DNA of 64,000 nucleotides from Pseudoxanthomonas sangjuensis (GTDB taxonomy: Bacteria; Pseudomonadota; Gammaproteobacteria; Xanthomonadales; Xanthomonadaceae): NCBI RefSeq assembly GCF_010211755.1, contig NZ_PDWR01000014.1, positions 1 through 64,000 of the forward strand, given 5' to 3'. Position 1 is the first letter of the stretch. Every line of letters starts with the position of its first letter. Shown here in pieces: positions 8,471 through 15,959 of the stretch. Position numbers and translations under genes: made by a program. A model generated the notes under the pieces. It did no database searches. It was not told the DNA's origin and worked only from the letters and a program-made list of their open reading frames with translations.

Positions 8471-9349
8471 TCAGCTGCGTTGACTGATCGCCACGCTGCC
8501 GAGGATCAGCAGCGCCGCGACTGCCATCGCCGGGGTCAGCGCCTCGCCGAGCAGCAGCCAGCCCCAGGCCACGCCGAACACCGGCACCAGGTAGGTCACG
8601 GTCGAAGTGCGGCCCGCGCCGACGCGCGCGACCAGCCGGTAGAACAGCACGTAGGCGAAGCCGGTGCACAGCACGCCGAGCGCGACGACCGCGAGCCACG
8701 ACCGTGCCGCGACCGCGTGCTGCGGCCAGTCGGCCAGCGCGGGCGGCAGCACCAGCAGCGCAGAGGCGAACAGGCTGGCCGAGGCCAGCGCCGCCGGCGG
8801 CAGTCCGGACAGGTGCCGGCGCACCAGGTGCAGGCCGATGCCGTACATCAGCGACGCGGCCACGCCCGCGGCCACCGCCGTGCCGACGTGCGCGCCGCCG
8901 CCGGTGCGGCCGCCGGCCAGCACGACCACGCCGATCAACCCGGTCGCGATCGCGATGCCGCGGCGCAGGCCGATCCTTTCGCCGAAGAACGCGAAGCCGA
9001 CCAGCGCGGTGAACAGCACGACCATCGCATTGGAGATCGCGCTGACCCCGGCCGGCGCCGAATGCGCGGCCCAGCCGAACAGCAGGAACGGGATCGCCGA
9101 ATTGACCGCGCCGATCAGCGCCAGCTTCGGCCACAGCTTCGGCGGGAACAGCGCGCGACTGCGCCACAGCGCCGGCAGCAGCACCAGCGCACCGAGCGCG
9201 AGCCGGACTTCCACCATCACGGTTGGCGGTACATCCGCCGCGGCCACGCGCATGAACAGGAACGAGGCGCCCCAGATCGCGCCCAACACCAGCAGGTCCG
9301 GCGGCGGCAGGGCGATGCTGCGCGGGTTCGTCATCGTCGTCGCATTCAT
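8471..9349 (-). CDS. EamA/DMT family transporter
   Basis: This 292-residue inner-membrane protein of the drug/metabolite transporter superfamily has about ten hydrophobic helices arranged as two EamA repeats. The first opens with LLVLGAIWGASFLFMRVAAAD and the second with VAAGVAASLMYGIGLHLVRR. The VTYLVPVFGVAWGWLLLGEALT segment is the characteristic last-repeat motif. The substrate cannot be predicted, as relatives export amino acids or other small metabolites. The start at 9349 is chosen over the internal ATG at 9334 because a GGGGAA run lies just upstream. It lies 14 nt downstream of the MBL-fold gene. Confidence 0.9.
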   Translation of the reverse strand: MNATTMTNPRSIALPPPDLLVLGAIWGASFLFMRVAAADVPPTVMVEVRLALGALVLLPALWRSRALFPPKLWPKLALIGAVNSAIPFLLFGWAAHSAPAGVSAISNAMVVLFTALVGFAFFGERIGLRRGIAIATGLIGVVVLAGGRTGGGAHVGTAVAAGVAASLMYGIGLHLVRRHLSGLPPAALASASLFASALLVLPPALADWPQHAVAARSWLAVVALGVLCTGFAYVLFYRLVARVGAGRTSTVTYLVPVFGVAWGWLLLGEALTPAMAVAALLILGSVAISQRS

Positions 9350-9363
9350 TTCGTTCCCCCCAT

Positions 9364-10170
9364 TCACGCGGCGACGGCCGCCAGGTAGCGCTCGAAGGAA
9401 GCGTCGACCGCGGCGCGGCCGCCGCCGATGATGTTGCGGCCCCAGGTGTAGCCGTAGACGTCGTCGAAGTCGTGGCCGTCCAGCGTTTCGCGCATGCGCC
9501 GCACGAACGAGGGCTTCATCGGGATCTGGTTCGGATAGCTGTACATGAAGGCCACGTGGCGGCGGTCGAACACCACCTGCAGCGAGTCGCCGGGCAGCAG
9601 CGCGCCCTTGCCGTGCGCGCCCTCGCGCCAGTGCAGCGCGGTGCTGCCGGCGAAGTGGCCGGGGCAGTGCAGCAGGGTCAGCGAATCGGAAAGCTGGTTG
9701 CGCGCGCCGGACCAGAACTCGATCCGCGGCGACTTGCGTTGTACCCATTGCCGGTCGGCTTCGTGCAGCAGGATCGGCACGTCGCCCAGCGCCTCGCTCC
9801 ACTCCAGCATCGCGCTGTAGAAGTGCGGGTGCGAGATCGCGATCGCCTGCACGCCGCCGCGCGATTCCAGTTCGGCCACGGCCGCGTCGGTGACCAGGCT
9901 CAGGCATTCCCACAGCAGGTTGCCGTCGGCGGTCGGCACGAACACCGCGCGTTGCGGGATCGCGAAGTCCGGCGCGATGCCGATGCCGAGCACGCCATCG
10001 TCTTCGGCGATGCGCAGCGTGTGCGTGGCCGCAAGCCGGTCGTGGGTAGTCCAGCGCTGGCCGTTCCAGCCCACGTACTGGCGCTCGTCGGTGCAGACCA
10101 CGCACGTCGCCGGCGGGGTGGCGGATTCGGCGTACTGGGTGCCGCAGGTTTCGCAGATGTAACGGGGCAT
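9364..10170 (-). CDS. MBL-fold metallo-hydrolase with N-terminal zinc ribbon
   Basis: The 268-residue product starts with a rubredoxin-like zinc ribbon (CETCGTQY ... CVVC) followed by a metallo-beta-lactamase fold. The fold is recognisable from ISHPHFYSAM (in place of HxHxDH), HCPGHFAGS (third His) and LLPGDS (bridging Asp). The metal site is degenerate: the HPHFYS stretch lacks the usual Asp of HxHxDH, and the last His motif is replaced by YTWGRNIIGG. Activity is therefore uncertain, and it could bind a single metal or act differently. The start at 10170 is chosen because the zinc ribbon follows immediately. It is divergent from the MocR regulator, which may control it. Confidence 0.82.
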   Translation of the reverse strand: MPRYICETCGTQYAESATPPATCVVCTDERQYVGWNGQRWTTHDRLAATHTLRIAEDDGVLGIGIAPDFAIPQRAVFVPTADGNLLWECLSLVTDAAVAELESRGGVQAIAISHPHFYSAMLEWSEALGDVPILLHEADRQWVQRKSPRIEFWSGARNQLSDSLTLLHCPGHFAGSTALHWREGAHGKGALLPGDSLQVVFDRRHVAFMYSYPNQIPMKPSFVRRMRETLDGHDFDDVYGYTWGRNIIGGGRAAVDASFERYLAAVAA

Positions 10171-10185
10171 GGCGGGCTCTGGCAG

Positions 10186-10233
10186 TTGACTCGGAGCCCA
10201 GTCTGGGCAAAACATGGACTCCTGATGAGTCCA
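10186..10233. promoter_or_regulatory. divergent operator region of the MocR-type regulator
   Basis: Three symmetrical signals occupy the 54-bp gap. TTGACTC (10186-10192) is repeated as TGGACTC 29 bp downstream. GCCCAGTCTGGGC (10196-10208) is a perfect odd palindrome. TGGACTC-CTGAT-GAGTCCA (10215-10233) is an inverted repeat that covers the ATG of the regulator gene at 10225. MocR/PdxR proteins often bind such half-sites and repress themselves. The assignment of these repeats is inference. Confidence 0.5.
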
Positions 10234-11697
10234 GATTCATCGAATCTCAGGGAGCCAGTTTTCGCGATTCCCTTCGACCTGCCGGGGATCGGCGAAGGCC
10301 AGCGCACCGCCGCGCTGCACCGGCAGCTGCGCGACGCGATCATCGATGGCCGCTTGGCCGCGGGCGAGCGGCTGCCGTCCTCGCGCCGCGCCGCGGAGGC
10401 GCTTGGCGTCGCGCGCAAGACCGTGGTTGCCGCCTACGACCTGCTGATCGCCGAGGGTTACGTGCTGCCGCGGCCCGGCGCCCGCGCCGCGGTCGCCGAC
10501 ATCGCCGCGCGCCGGGCTTCGAGGACCGGTCCGTTAGAAGCGCGTGCGCGCAGCGAACTGATCGCGCCGGCCTGGCGGACGCCGCCGCCGCGCCACGCGC
10601 AGGCCGTGCCGTTGCCCGAGCGCAGCTTCCGCACCGGCGTGCCGGAACACCGATTCTTCCCGCACGACGCGTGGCGCCGGCTGTCGGCGCGCGCATGGCG
10701 GCAATGGTCGAAGCGTCCGTTCGGCTACCCGCCGGTCGAAGGCGTGCCGGCCTTGCGCGAGGCCATCGCCCAGCACGTCGCGTTCTCGCGCGCGGTCGCG
10801 TGCAACGGCGACGAAGTGGTGGTGACCTCCGGCGCGCAGAACGCGTTCGACCTGCTGGCGCGACTGCTGGTCGAACCGGGGCGCACGCGCGTCGCGGTCG
10901 AGTCGCCGGGCTATCCGACCCTGCGCCAGGCCTTCGCCGCCGCCGGCGCGCTGGTCGTGCCGGTGCCGGTCGACGACGAAGGCCTGCGCGTCGACCTGCT
11001 GCCGAAGGACGTGCGCGTCGTCTGCGTGACGCCGTCGCACCAGTCGCCGACCGGCGTGGCCTTGTCGATGCGAAGGCGCGCCGCGCTGCTCGCGCACGCG
11101 CGCGAACACGATGCCGTGATCGTCGAAGACGATTACGACGGCGAATTCCGCTACAGCGGCCGTCCGCTCGACGCGCTGCAGACGCTGGATCGCGATGCGC
11201 GCGTGTTCTACGTCGGCACGTTTTCGAAAAGCCTGTTCCCGGCGATCGACACCGGTTTCGTCGTTGCGCCGGCGTGGGCGCGCGCATCGCTGGCCGCGGT
11301 CAAGCGCATGGGCGATTCGCACGCGCCCGGTCCGCTGCAGGAAACGCTGGCGGCGTTCATCCGCGAAGGACACCTGGCGCGGCACGTGCGCCGGATGACG
11401 CCGATCTACGCGCAACGGCGCGAGGTCCTGCTCGAAGCGCTGGAGGGCGGGCTGCGGCGCTGGTTCGCGCCGATCCCGTCGATCGCCGGCCTGCACCTGG
11501 CCGCGCGCATCGATCCGGCGGCGGATGCGCGCGCGGTGTTCGACGCGCTGCGCCGCCACGCGCCCGGCGCACAGACGGCGGCCGAATATTCGCTGCAGGC
11601 GGATGCGCTGCAGGCCGCGGTGTTCGGTTATGCGGTGATCGATGCGGACGACATCCGCGAAGCGCTGGCGCGGCTGGCGCGGGCGCTGTCGCGCTGA
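10225..11697 (+). CDS. MocR/PdxR-type GntR regulator with aminotransferase domain
   Basis: This 490-residue transcription factor joins an N-terminal GntR winged helix (LHRQLRDAIIDGRLAAGERLPSSR, then VARKTVVAAYDLLIAEGYV) to a fold-type I aminotransferase domain. In the latter, YPPVEGVPALREAIA, VTSGAQNAFDLLARLL and the PLP lysine in YVGTFSKSLFPA can be seen. Such proteins sense PLP or an amino-acid adduct and regulate a neighbouring gene. The divergent MBL-fold/DMT pair is the likely target. The start is set at the ATG at 10225. The frame stays open upstream, but that part runs antisense through the MBL gene. An inverted repeat covers the start codon. Confidence 0.92.
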   Translation: MSPDSSNLREPVFAIPFDLPGIGEGQRTAALHRQLRDAIIDGRLAAGERLPSSRRAAEALGVARKTVVAAYDLLIAEGYVLPRPGARAAVADIAARRASRTGPLEARARSELIAPAWRTPPPRHAQAVPLPERSFRTGVPEHRFFPHDAWRRLSARAWRQWSKRPFGYPPVEGVPALREAIAQHVAFSRAVACNGDEVVVTSGAQNAFDLLARLLVEPGRTRVAVESPGYPTLRQAFAAAGALVVPVPVDDEGLRVDLLPKDVRVVCVTPSHQSPTGVALSMRRRAALLAHAREHDAVIVEDDYDGEFRYSGRPLDALQTLDRDARVFYVGTFSKSLFPAIDTGFVVAPAWARASLAAVKRMGDSHAPGPLQETLAAFIREGHLARHVRRMTPIYAQRREVLLEALEGGLRRWFAPIPSIAGLHLAARIDPAADARAVFDALRRHAPGAQTAAEYSLQADALQAAVFGYAVIDADDIREALARLARALSR

Positions 11698-11704
11698 AGC
11701 ACCG

Positions 11705-12688
11705 CTACGGCACCAGCACCGCCGCGCCGAGCAGGCGGCCGTCGCGCAGGTCGGACAGCGCCTGGTTGGCGCGGGCCAGCGGATAGGGCGTGGTCTGCGC
11801 CTGCAGGCCGACGCGCGGCGCCAGCGTCAGGAAATCCAGCGCATCGCGACGGGTCAGGTTCGCCACCGACAGGATCTGCCGCTCCTCCCACAGCCAGCGA
11901 TAGGGGAACGCAGGGATGTCGCTCATGTGGATGCCGGCGCAGACCACGCGCCCGCCCTTGCGCACGGCGCGCAACGCGGCCGGAACCAGGCTGCCGACCG
12001 GGGCGTAGACGATCGCCGCGTCCAGCGGCAGTGGTGGCGGCGCGTCGGAATCGCCGGCGCTGGCGGCGCCGAGCGCACGCGCGAAGTCCTGCGCGGCGGA
12101 GTCGCCGGGGCGGGTGAACACATGTACTTCGCGGCCCTGCCAGCGCGCGACCTGCAGGATCAAATGGCCGGCGGCGCCGAAGCCGTAGATGCCCAGGCGC
12201 CGGCCTTCGCCCGCCATCACCAGCGAACGCCAGCCGATCAGCCCCGCGCACAGCCAGGGCGCCAGCGCTTCCGCGGCGAAGCCATCGGGCAGGGGATAGG
12301 TGTAGCGCGCGTCGGCGACGGCCAGTTCGGCGAATCCGCCGTTGCGCGTGTAGCCGGTGAAGCCGGGCGCATCGCACAGGTTCTCGCGGCTTTCCGCGCA
12401 GTATTCGCAATGCCCGCAGGCGTGGCCCAGCCAGCCGACCCCGACCCGCTGGCCGACGTGCAGCGCATCCGCGCCAAGGCCGAGCGCGACGACGTCGCCG
12501 ACGATTTCGTGGCCCGGGACCAGCGGCAGGCGCGGTTCGTGCAGGTCGCCGTCGACCACGTGCAGGTCGGTGCGGCAGACCCCGCAGGCGGCGACGCGGA
12601 CCAGTACTTCGCCGGGGCCGGGCACGGGGTCGGGAAGCTCCACCGCTTCCAGTGGCCGGCCCTGTTGCCTCAGCAGCATCGCGCGCAT
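11705..12688 (-). CDS. zinc-dependent alcohol dehydrogenase
   Basis: This 327-residue medium-chain dehydrogenase/reductase oxidises alcohols or reduces aldehydes with NAD(P). The catalytic zinc site is seen in CGVCRTDLH and the GHE motif, and the four structural-zinc cysteines lie in CGHCEYCAESRENLC. The Rossmann loop is GIYGFGAAGH. It resembles the AdhP/AdhA 'zinc-binding alcohol dehydrogenase family' proteins. MRAM offers two starts (12688 and 12679), and the longer is used here. It is convergent with the MocR gene and its 5' end lies about 57 nt from the RNase P RNA gene, which runs the other way. Confidence 0.92.
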   Translation of the reverse strand: MRAMLLRQQGRPLEAVELPDPVPGPGEVLVRVAACGVCRTDLHVVDGDLHEPRLPLVPGHEIVGDVVALGLGADALHVGQRVGVGWLGHACGHCEYCAESRENLCDAPGFTGYTRNGGFAELAVADARYTYPLPDGFAAEALAPWLCAGLIGWRSLVMAGEGRRLGIYGFGAAGHLILQVARWQGREVHVFTRPGDSAAQDFARALGAASAGDSDAPPPLPLDAAIVYAPVGSLVPAALRAVRKGGRVVCAGIHMSDIPAFPYRWLWEERQILSVANLTRRDALDFLTLAPRVGLQAQTTPYPLARANQALSDLRDGRLLGAAVLVP

Positions 12689-12744
12689 GAACGCAGTATA
12701 GGTACGCGCGCCGGTCGCCGGCGGCGGCGTGCGACAATACGCGC

Positions 12745-13095
12745 GGCGGAGCCGGCCAGACAGTCGCGTCACTCGCAAGGGTGCCGAGGAAAGTCCGGGC
12801 TCCACAGGGCACGGTGCCAGGTAACGCCTGGGCGGCGCGAGCCGACGGAAAGTGCAACAGAAAGATACCGCCAGCGGCTCTTCGGAGTGCGGGCAAGGGT
12901 GAAATGGTGCGGTAAGAGCGCACCGCGAGTCCGGCAACGGACCGGCACGGCAAACCCCACCGGGAGCAAGGCCAAATAGGGTGACGATGACGCGGCCCGC
13001 GGAGTCACCGGGTAGGCTGCTCGAGCGTATCGGCGACGATGCGCCTAGAGGAATGACTGTCCCAGACAGAACCCGGCTTATCGGCCGGCTCCGCC
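12745..13095 (+). ncRNA. rnpB: RNase P RNA, bacterial type A
   Basis: This is the catalytic RNA that matures tRNA 5' ends. The outermost helix P1 is visible as GGCGGAGCCGGCC (12745-12757) pairing perfectly with GGCCGGCTCCGCC (13083-13095). Universally conserved blocks follow in the right order: GAGGAAAGTCCGGGCTCC (P4 5' strand), ACAGAAAGATA, GGGTGAAATGGTGCGGTAAG, GCAAACCCCACCGGGAGCAAGGCCAAATAGG as three adjacent short motifs, and ACAGAACCCGGCTTA (P4 3' side). A -10-like GACAAT at 12733-12738 sits 6 nt before the 5' end. The length of about 350 nt fits type A RNAs. Confidence 0.96.
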
Positions 13096-13101
13096 GCTCG
13101 A

Positions 13102-13126
13102 CTTTTCCATGCGCCGCATGGAAAAG
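13102..13126. terminator. rnpB: hairpin just downstream of rnpB
   Basis: CTTTTCCATGC (13102-13112) and GCATGGAAAAG (13116-13126) make a perfect 11-bp stem with a GCC loop, 6 nt after the RNase P RNA. No T-run follows, so it may stop transcription weakly or protect the 3' end. It could also be an unrelated small palindrome. Confidence 0.4.
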
Positions 13127-13203
13127 CCGCCAAGTTCCGCTTCCCAATCCCCGCCGTTTCGCGGCGCCCCTCTGCAAGAGGGGGGCTTTGCTCCGGGTGG
13201 ATT

Positions 13204-13962
13204 TCAGTCGTCGTTGCGCAGCAGCGTCTCGCCCCCGAACACGCCGTTCGGGCCGTAGCGGCGTTCGCTGATCCAGCTTTTGCCTGCATAGTCGATCGCG
13301 ATGATCGTGCTGGCGCGCGTTCCATAGGCCGGCGTGCGGATGAAGGCCGCGGAAAGCATGCGTTCCTTTTCCAGGCCCACGCCGGTGTCGGGCAGTTGTT
13401 CGTCCGGCGCGATGGTTTCGTCGGCCAGCGCGTGCCATAGCGGATCGAAATCGTCGCGCCCCGACTCGATCCATTTCTGCATCGCCGCATGCAGCATCCG
13501 CGTCTTCGGCCACGCCACGTCGAAGCCGCCGTTCGACATCGCGTGCACGCCGGGCGCGATCGCGCGCCGCTCGACGCGCGGATGGTTGCCCAGGTAGACG
13601 CAGGCGTCGGCGTCGGCGAGCAGCAGGTTGAACGGCGCGAAATCCTTCGCGTCCGCGATCAGCGCCTCGGCGTGGCTCAGGGCATCAGCGCCGGTTTCGA
13701 GGAAGCCGACCGGCAACCGCCCGCGCGAAGGCCCGCCGGTCGCGGCGAAGGGATCGCGCACGTTGGTGACCACCGCGCAGCGGCCGTGGCCGCCGATCCC
13801 GACCCAGGTGCCGCCGGACTGCAGGTCGCGGCCGGCGCGGATACCCGTGCCGGGCCAGTGCGCCAGCGGCGCGGTCGGGCGGGCGTGGAATTCGTCGCGG
13901 TTGCCGGCCAGCAGCAGGCGCCAGCGGGGGTGGGTTTTCCAGGCGGCGGCGACCAGGCACAT
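13204..13962 (-). CDS. NRDE family protein (TANGO2-like)
   Basis: This 252-residue protein is of the NRDE/TANGO2 family, named for the Asn-Arg-Asp-Glu motif that is visible as LAGNRDEFHARP near the N-terminus after MCLVAAAW. The GRDLQSGGTWVGI and VVTNVRDP motifs also fit, and the Cys at position 2 is typical of the Ntn-hydrolase-like fold. The biochemical function is not established, and TANGO2 proteins have been linked to haem handling. The frame extends upstream, but conservation begins at MCLVA. It is convergent with rnpB and divergent from the dcw operon. Confidence 0.9.
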   Translation of the reverse strand: MCLVAAAWKTHPRWRLLLAGNRDEFHARPTAPLAHWPGTGIRAGRDLQSGGTWVGIGGHGRCAVVTNVRDPFAATGGPSRGRLPVGFLETGADALSHAEALIADAKDFAPFNLLLADADACVYLGNHPRVERRAIAPGVHAMSNGGFDVAWPKTRMLHAAMQKWIESGRDDFDPLWHALADETIAPDEQLPDTGVGLEKERMLSAAFIRTPAYGTRASTIIAIDYAGKSWISERRYGPNGVFGGETLLRNDD

Positions 13963-14112
13963 GCGCCCATTCTGGGCCGTCCGGGCCGGACCGGCGCAAA
14001 CAGGTCTGCGCAATGCGCTCCGTCTCGCCTCGTCGTGAGATTTTTGGCTTCACCCGGCCTGCACGGGGCTGAATTCTCGCCGAATCTCAAAATTTGAGAC
14101 GAAACATGGACT

Positions 14113-14121
14113 TGTGGATAA
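14113..14121 (-). promoter_or_regulatory. perfect DnaA box in dcw leader
   Basis: TGTGGATAA on the forward strand is the exact complement of the strong DnaA 9-mer TTATCCACA. It lies about 70 bp before the -35 of the dcw promoter and inside a 7-bp-arm inverted repeat. One site could occur by chance, and control of dcw by DnaA here is inference. Confidence 0.45.
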
Positions 14122-14191
14122 AGTTTGAACAAGTCTGTGAACTTCCGCGCAAGCCATTGATGTGACAGGCGATTTTTTCATTCGTGTCCTG

Positions 14192-14219
14192 TTGACAAGG
14201 TATCAGCTGGTGCTAAGGT
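14192..14219 (+). promoter_or_regulatory. dcw operon promoter (sigma-70 type)
   Basis: TTGACA at 14192-14197 is a perfect -35 hexamer. TAAGGT (14214-14219) follows after 16 nt as a possible -10. It lies about 85 nt upstream of mraZ and overlaps the first of the phased GTGG repeats, the position expected for a promoter repressed by MraZ. Confidence 0.6.
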
Positions 14220-14267
14220 GGGAATCCGAGGGGAAACCGGGTTTTTTGTGGTTTCTCGTGGTTGAAT
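14218..14267 (+). promoter_or_regulatory. candidate MraZ operator: five 10-bp-phased repeats
   Basis: Five blocks in exact 10-bp register are GTGGGAATCC, GAGGGGAAAC, CGGGTTTTTT, GTGGTTTCTC and GTGGTTGAAT. Each begins with a G-rich triplet or quartet preceded by GT, GA or C. MraZ of E. coli binds direct G-rich repeats spaced 10 bp apart in its own promoter. Phase, strand and position immediately downstream of the -10 match that model. Binding by this MraZ is inferred. Confidence 0.6.
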
Positions 14268-14302
14268 AACGCCCTCCAGCGGGCGACAAGGTGCCGACAG
14301 TC

Positions 14303-14749
14303 GTGTTCCAGGGCGAGACCGCCATCACAGTCGACGACAAGGGCCGGTTGGCGGTGCCCACCGCCTACCGCGACCTCGTCGCGCGCGAGTGCGGCAACCG
14401 CCTGGTGCTGACCTACAACCCGTTCGAGTCCGGCAGCCTCTACCTGTATCCGGAGAAGGAATGGCAGCGCGTGCGCGATGCGGTCAACGCATTGCCGAGC
14501 ACGCAGAAGGCGCACCGGGCGCTGCAGCTGAAGTTGATCGGCGCGGCGACGCCGGTCGAACTGGACGGCAACGGCCGCATCAGCATCCCGGCCAGCCACC
14601 GCAGCGCGGTCGGCATCGAGAAGAAGGCCGTGCTGCTGGGCATGGGCGACAAGTTCGAGTTGTGGAGCGAGCAGGCGCACCACGCGCAGATCCGTCAGAC
14701 CCTGTCCGACGACGATCTGAGCGCGCACATGCTCGAGTTGAAGCTGTGA
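14303..14749 (+). CDS. mraZ: transcriptional regulator MraZ
   Basis: MraZ is an AbrB-like DNA-binding protein that represses the dcw operon from a promoter-proximal repeat array. The 148-residue product begins [23 protein letters not shown] and contains a second copy of the fold with [11 protein letters not shown], the usual two-SpoVT/AbrB-domain architecture. Two GTG starts are possible (14291 and 14303). The second is preferred because the family starts at FQGE and AAGGTG lies at the right distance before it. The gene overlaps rsmH by the GTGA junction. Confidence 0.93.
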   Translation: MFQGETAITVDDKGRLAVPTAYRDLVARECGNRLVLTYNPFESGSLYLYPEKEWQRVRDAVNALPSTQKAHRALQLKLIGAATPVELDGNGRISIPASHRSAVGIEKKAVLLGMGDKFELWSEQAHHAQIRQTLSDDDLSAHMLELKL

Positions 14750-15699
14750 CGGCGGGTGACCAGGTGCGCACCGCGCATGCTGGCCACCTTCCGGTGATGT
14801 TCGCGCAGGTCATGGAAGGGCTGCAGGTGAAGGCGAATGGAACCTATCTCGACGGCACGTTCGGGCGCGGCGGCCACGCGCGCGGCGTGCTGCAACGTTT
14901 GGGCCCCGAGGGTCGGCTGCTGCTGATGGACAAGGATCCCGAAGCGATCGCCCACGCAGAACGCGAGTTCGCCGGCGACGCGCGCGTGGCGATCCGCCGC
15001 GGCAGCTTCGCCGCGCTCGCGCAGTGGCAGGCGACCGCGGCCGGGCTCGACGGCGTGCTGCTCGATCTCGGCGTGTCGTCGCCGCAGCTCGACGTGGCCG
15101 AGCGCGGCTTCAGTTTCGGCAAGGATGGCCCGCTGGACATGCGCATGGATCCGGACAGCGGCGAAAGCGCGGCCGAATGGCTGGCCCGCGCCGACGAACG
15201 CGAGATCGCCGACGTGCTGTGGACCTACGGCGAGGAACGGATGAGCCGGCGCATCGCCCGCGCGATCGTCGCCCGCCGTGCCGACAAGCCGCTGCTGCGC
15301 ACCGCCGAACTGGCCGAACTGATCGCCTCGGCGATGCCGCGTACGGGCGAGAAGATCCATCCGGCCACGCGCAGCTTCCAGGCGATACGCATCCACGTGA
15401 ACCGCGAGCTGGCCGACCTCGAGGCCGGCCTCGAGGGCGCGCTGGCGCGGCTCAACCCCGGCGGCCGGCTCGCGGTGATCAGCTTCCATTCGCTGGAAGA
15501 CCGCATCGTCAAGCGCTTCATCGCCGCGCACGCCAAGGCGCCGCCGTCGAACCGGCGCCTGCCGGTCGCCGTGGCGTTCACCCCGACGCTGAAGGCGATC
15601 GGCGACGCGCAGCGCGCCGACGAGGCGGAAACCGCCGCCAACCCGCGCGCGCGCAGCGCGGTGTTGCGGGTGGCGGAGAAACTGGGGGCGGCCGCATGA
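14746..15699 (+). CDS. rsmH: 16S rRNA (cytosine(1402)-N4)-methyltransferase
   Basis: RsmH (MraW) methylates N4 of C1402 in 16S rRNA, the same nucleotide whose ribose is methylated by RsmI encoded at 6345. The 317-residue protein shows the SAM site [13 protein letters not shown], then [25 protein letters not shown] and the C-terminal [14 protein letters not shown]. Translation starts at GTG 14746, whose last bases form the mraZ stop. A later GTG at 14764 is a weaker alternative. Confidence 0.96.
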   Translation: MTAGDQVRTAHAGHLPVMFAQVMEGLQVKANGTYLDGTFGRGGHARGVLQRLGPEGRLLLMDKDPEAIAHAEREFAGDARVAIRRGSFAALAQWQATAAGLDGVLLDLGVSSPQLDVAERGFSFGKDGPLDMRMDPDSGESAAEWLARADEREIADVLWTYGEERMSRRIARAIVARRADKPLLRTAELAELIASAMPRTGEKIHPATRSFQAIRIHVNRELADLEAGLEGALARLNPGGRLAVISFHSLEDRIVKRFIAAHAKAPPSNRRLPVAVAFTPTLKAIGDAQRADEAETAANPRARSAVLRVAEKLGAAA

Positions 15700-15959
15700 G
15701 CCGCTTCCTGGTCTTCGCCCTGGTCGTGCTGAACGTCGCCACCGCGATCGGCGTGGTCTACGCCCGCCACCGCCACCGCATCCTGTTCGTCGAGCTGTCG
15801 AAGCTGGAGCGCGCGCGCGACGAACTGAACATCGAATTCGGCCGCCTGCAGCTGGAGCAGGCGACCGTGGCCGAGAGCACGCGCATCGACCGGATCGCGC
15901 GCGAACGGCTGGGCATGAAGTCGCCGGAAGCCGGCGACGTGGTGGTGATCCGGCCATGA
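15696..15959 (+). CDS. ftsL: cell division protein FtsL
   Basis: This small bitopic divisome protein of 87 residues has one N-terminal transmembrane helix ([19 protein letters not shown]) and a periplasmic coiled coil rich in Leu and Glu ([20 protein letters not shown]). It ends with [11 protein letters not shown], the usual FtsL tail. It forms a complex with FtsB and FtsQ that activates FtsWI. It overlaps both neighbours by ATGA junctions. Confidence 0.94.
   Translation: MSRFLVFALVVLNVATAIGVVYARHRHRILFVELSKLERARDELNIEFGRLQLEQATVAESTRIDRIARERLGMKSPEAGDVVVIRP

Larger units (their letters stand above)
13963..14302 (+). other. dcw operon leader region
   Basis: This stretch of about 340 nt has no gene. 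It is distinctly AT-richer than its surroundings in 14041-14270. It contains a 15-bp odd palindrome TCTCAAAATTTGAGA (14085-14099), an inverted repeat GACTTGT/ACAAGTC (14109-14115 and 14129-14135) enclosing a perfect DnaA box, a sigma-70-type promoter and five phased repeats. The individual sites are listed separately. Confidence 0.7.

Noticed and set aside
12769-13008. Open frames crossing the RNase P RNA gene, including a reverse frame continuous with the alcohol dehydrogenase.
   Set aside because: The region folds as RNase P RNA with all conserved blocks. The frames have no coding signature.
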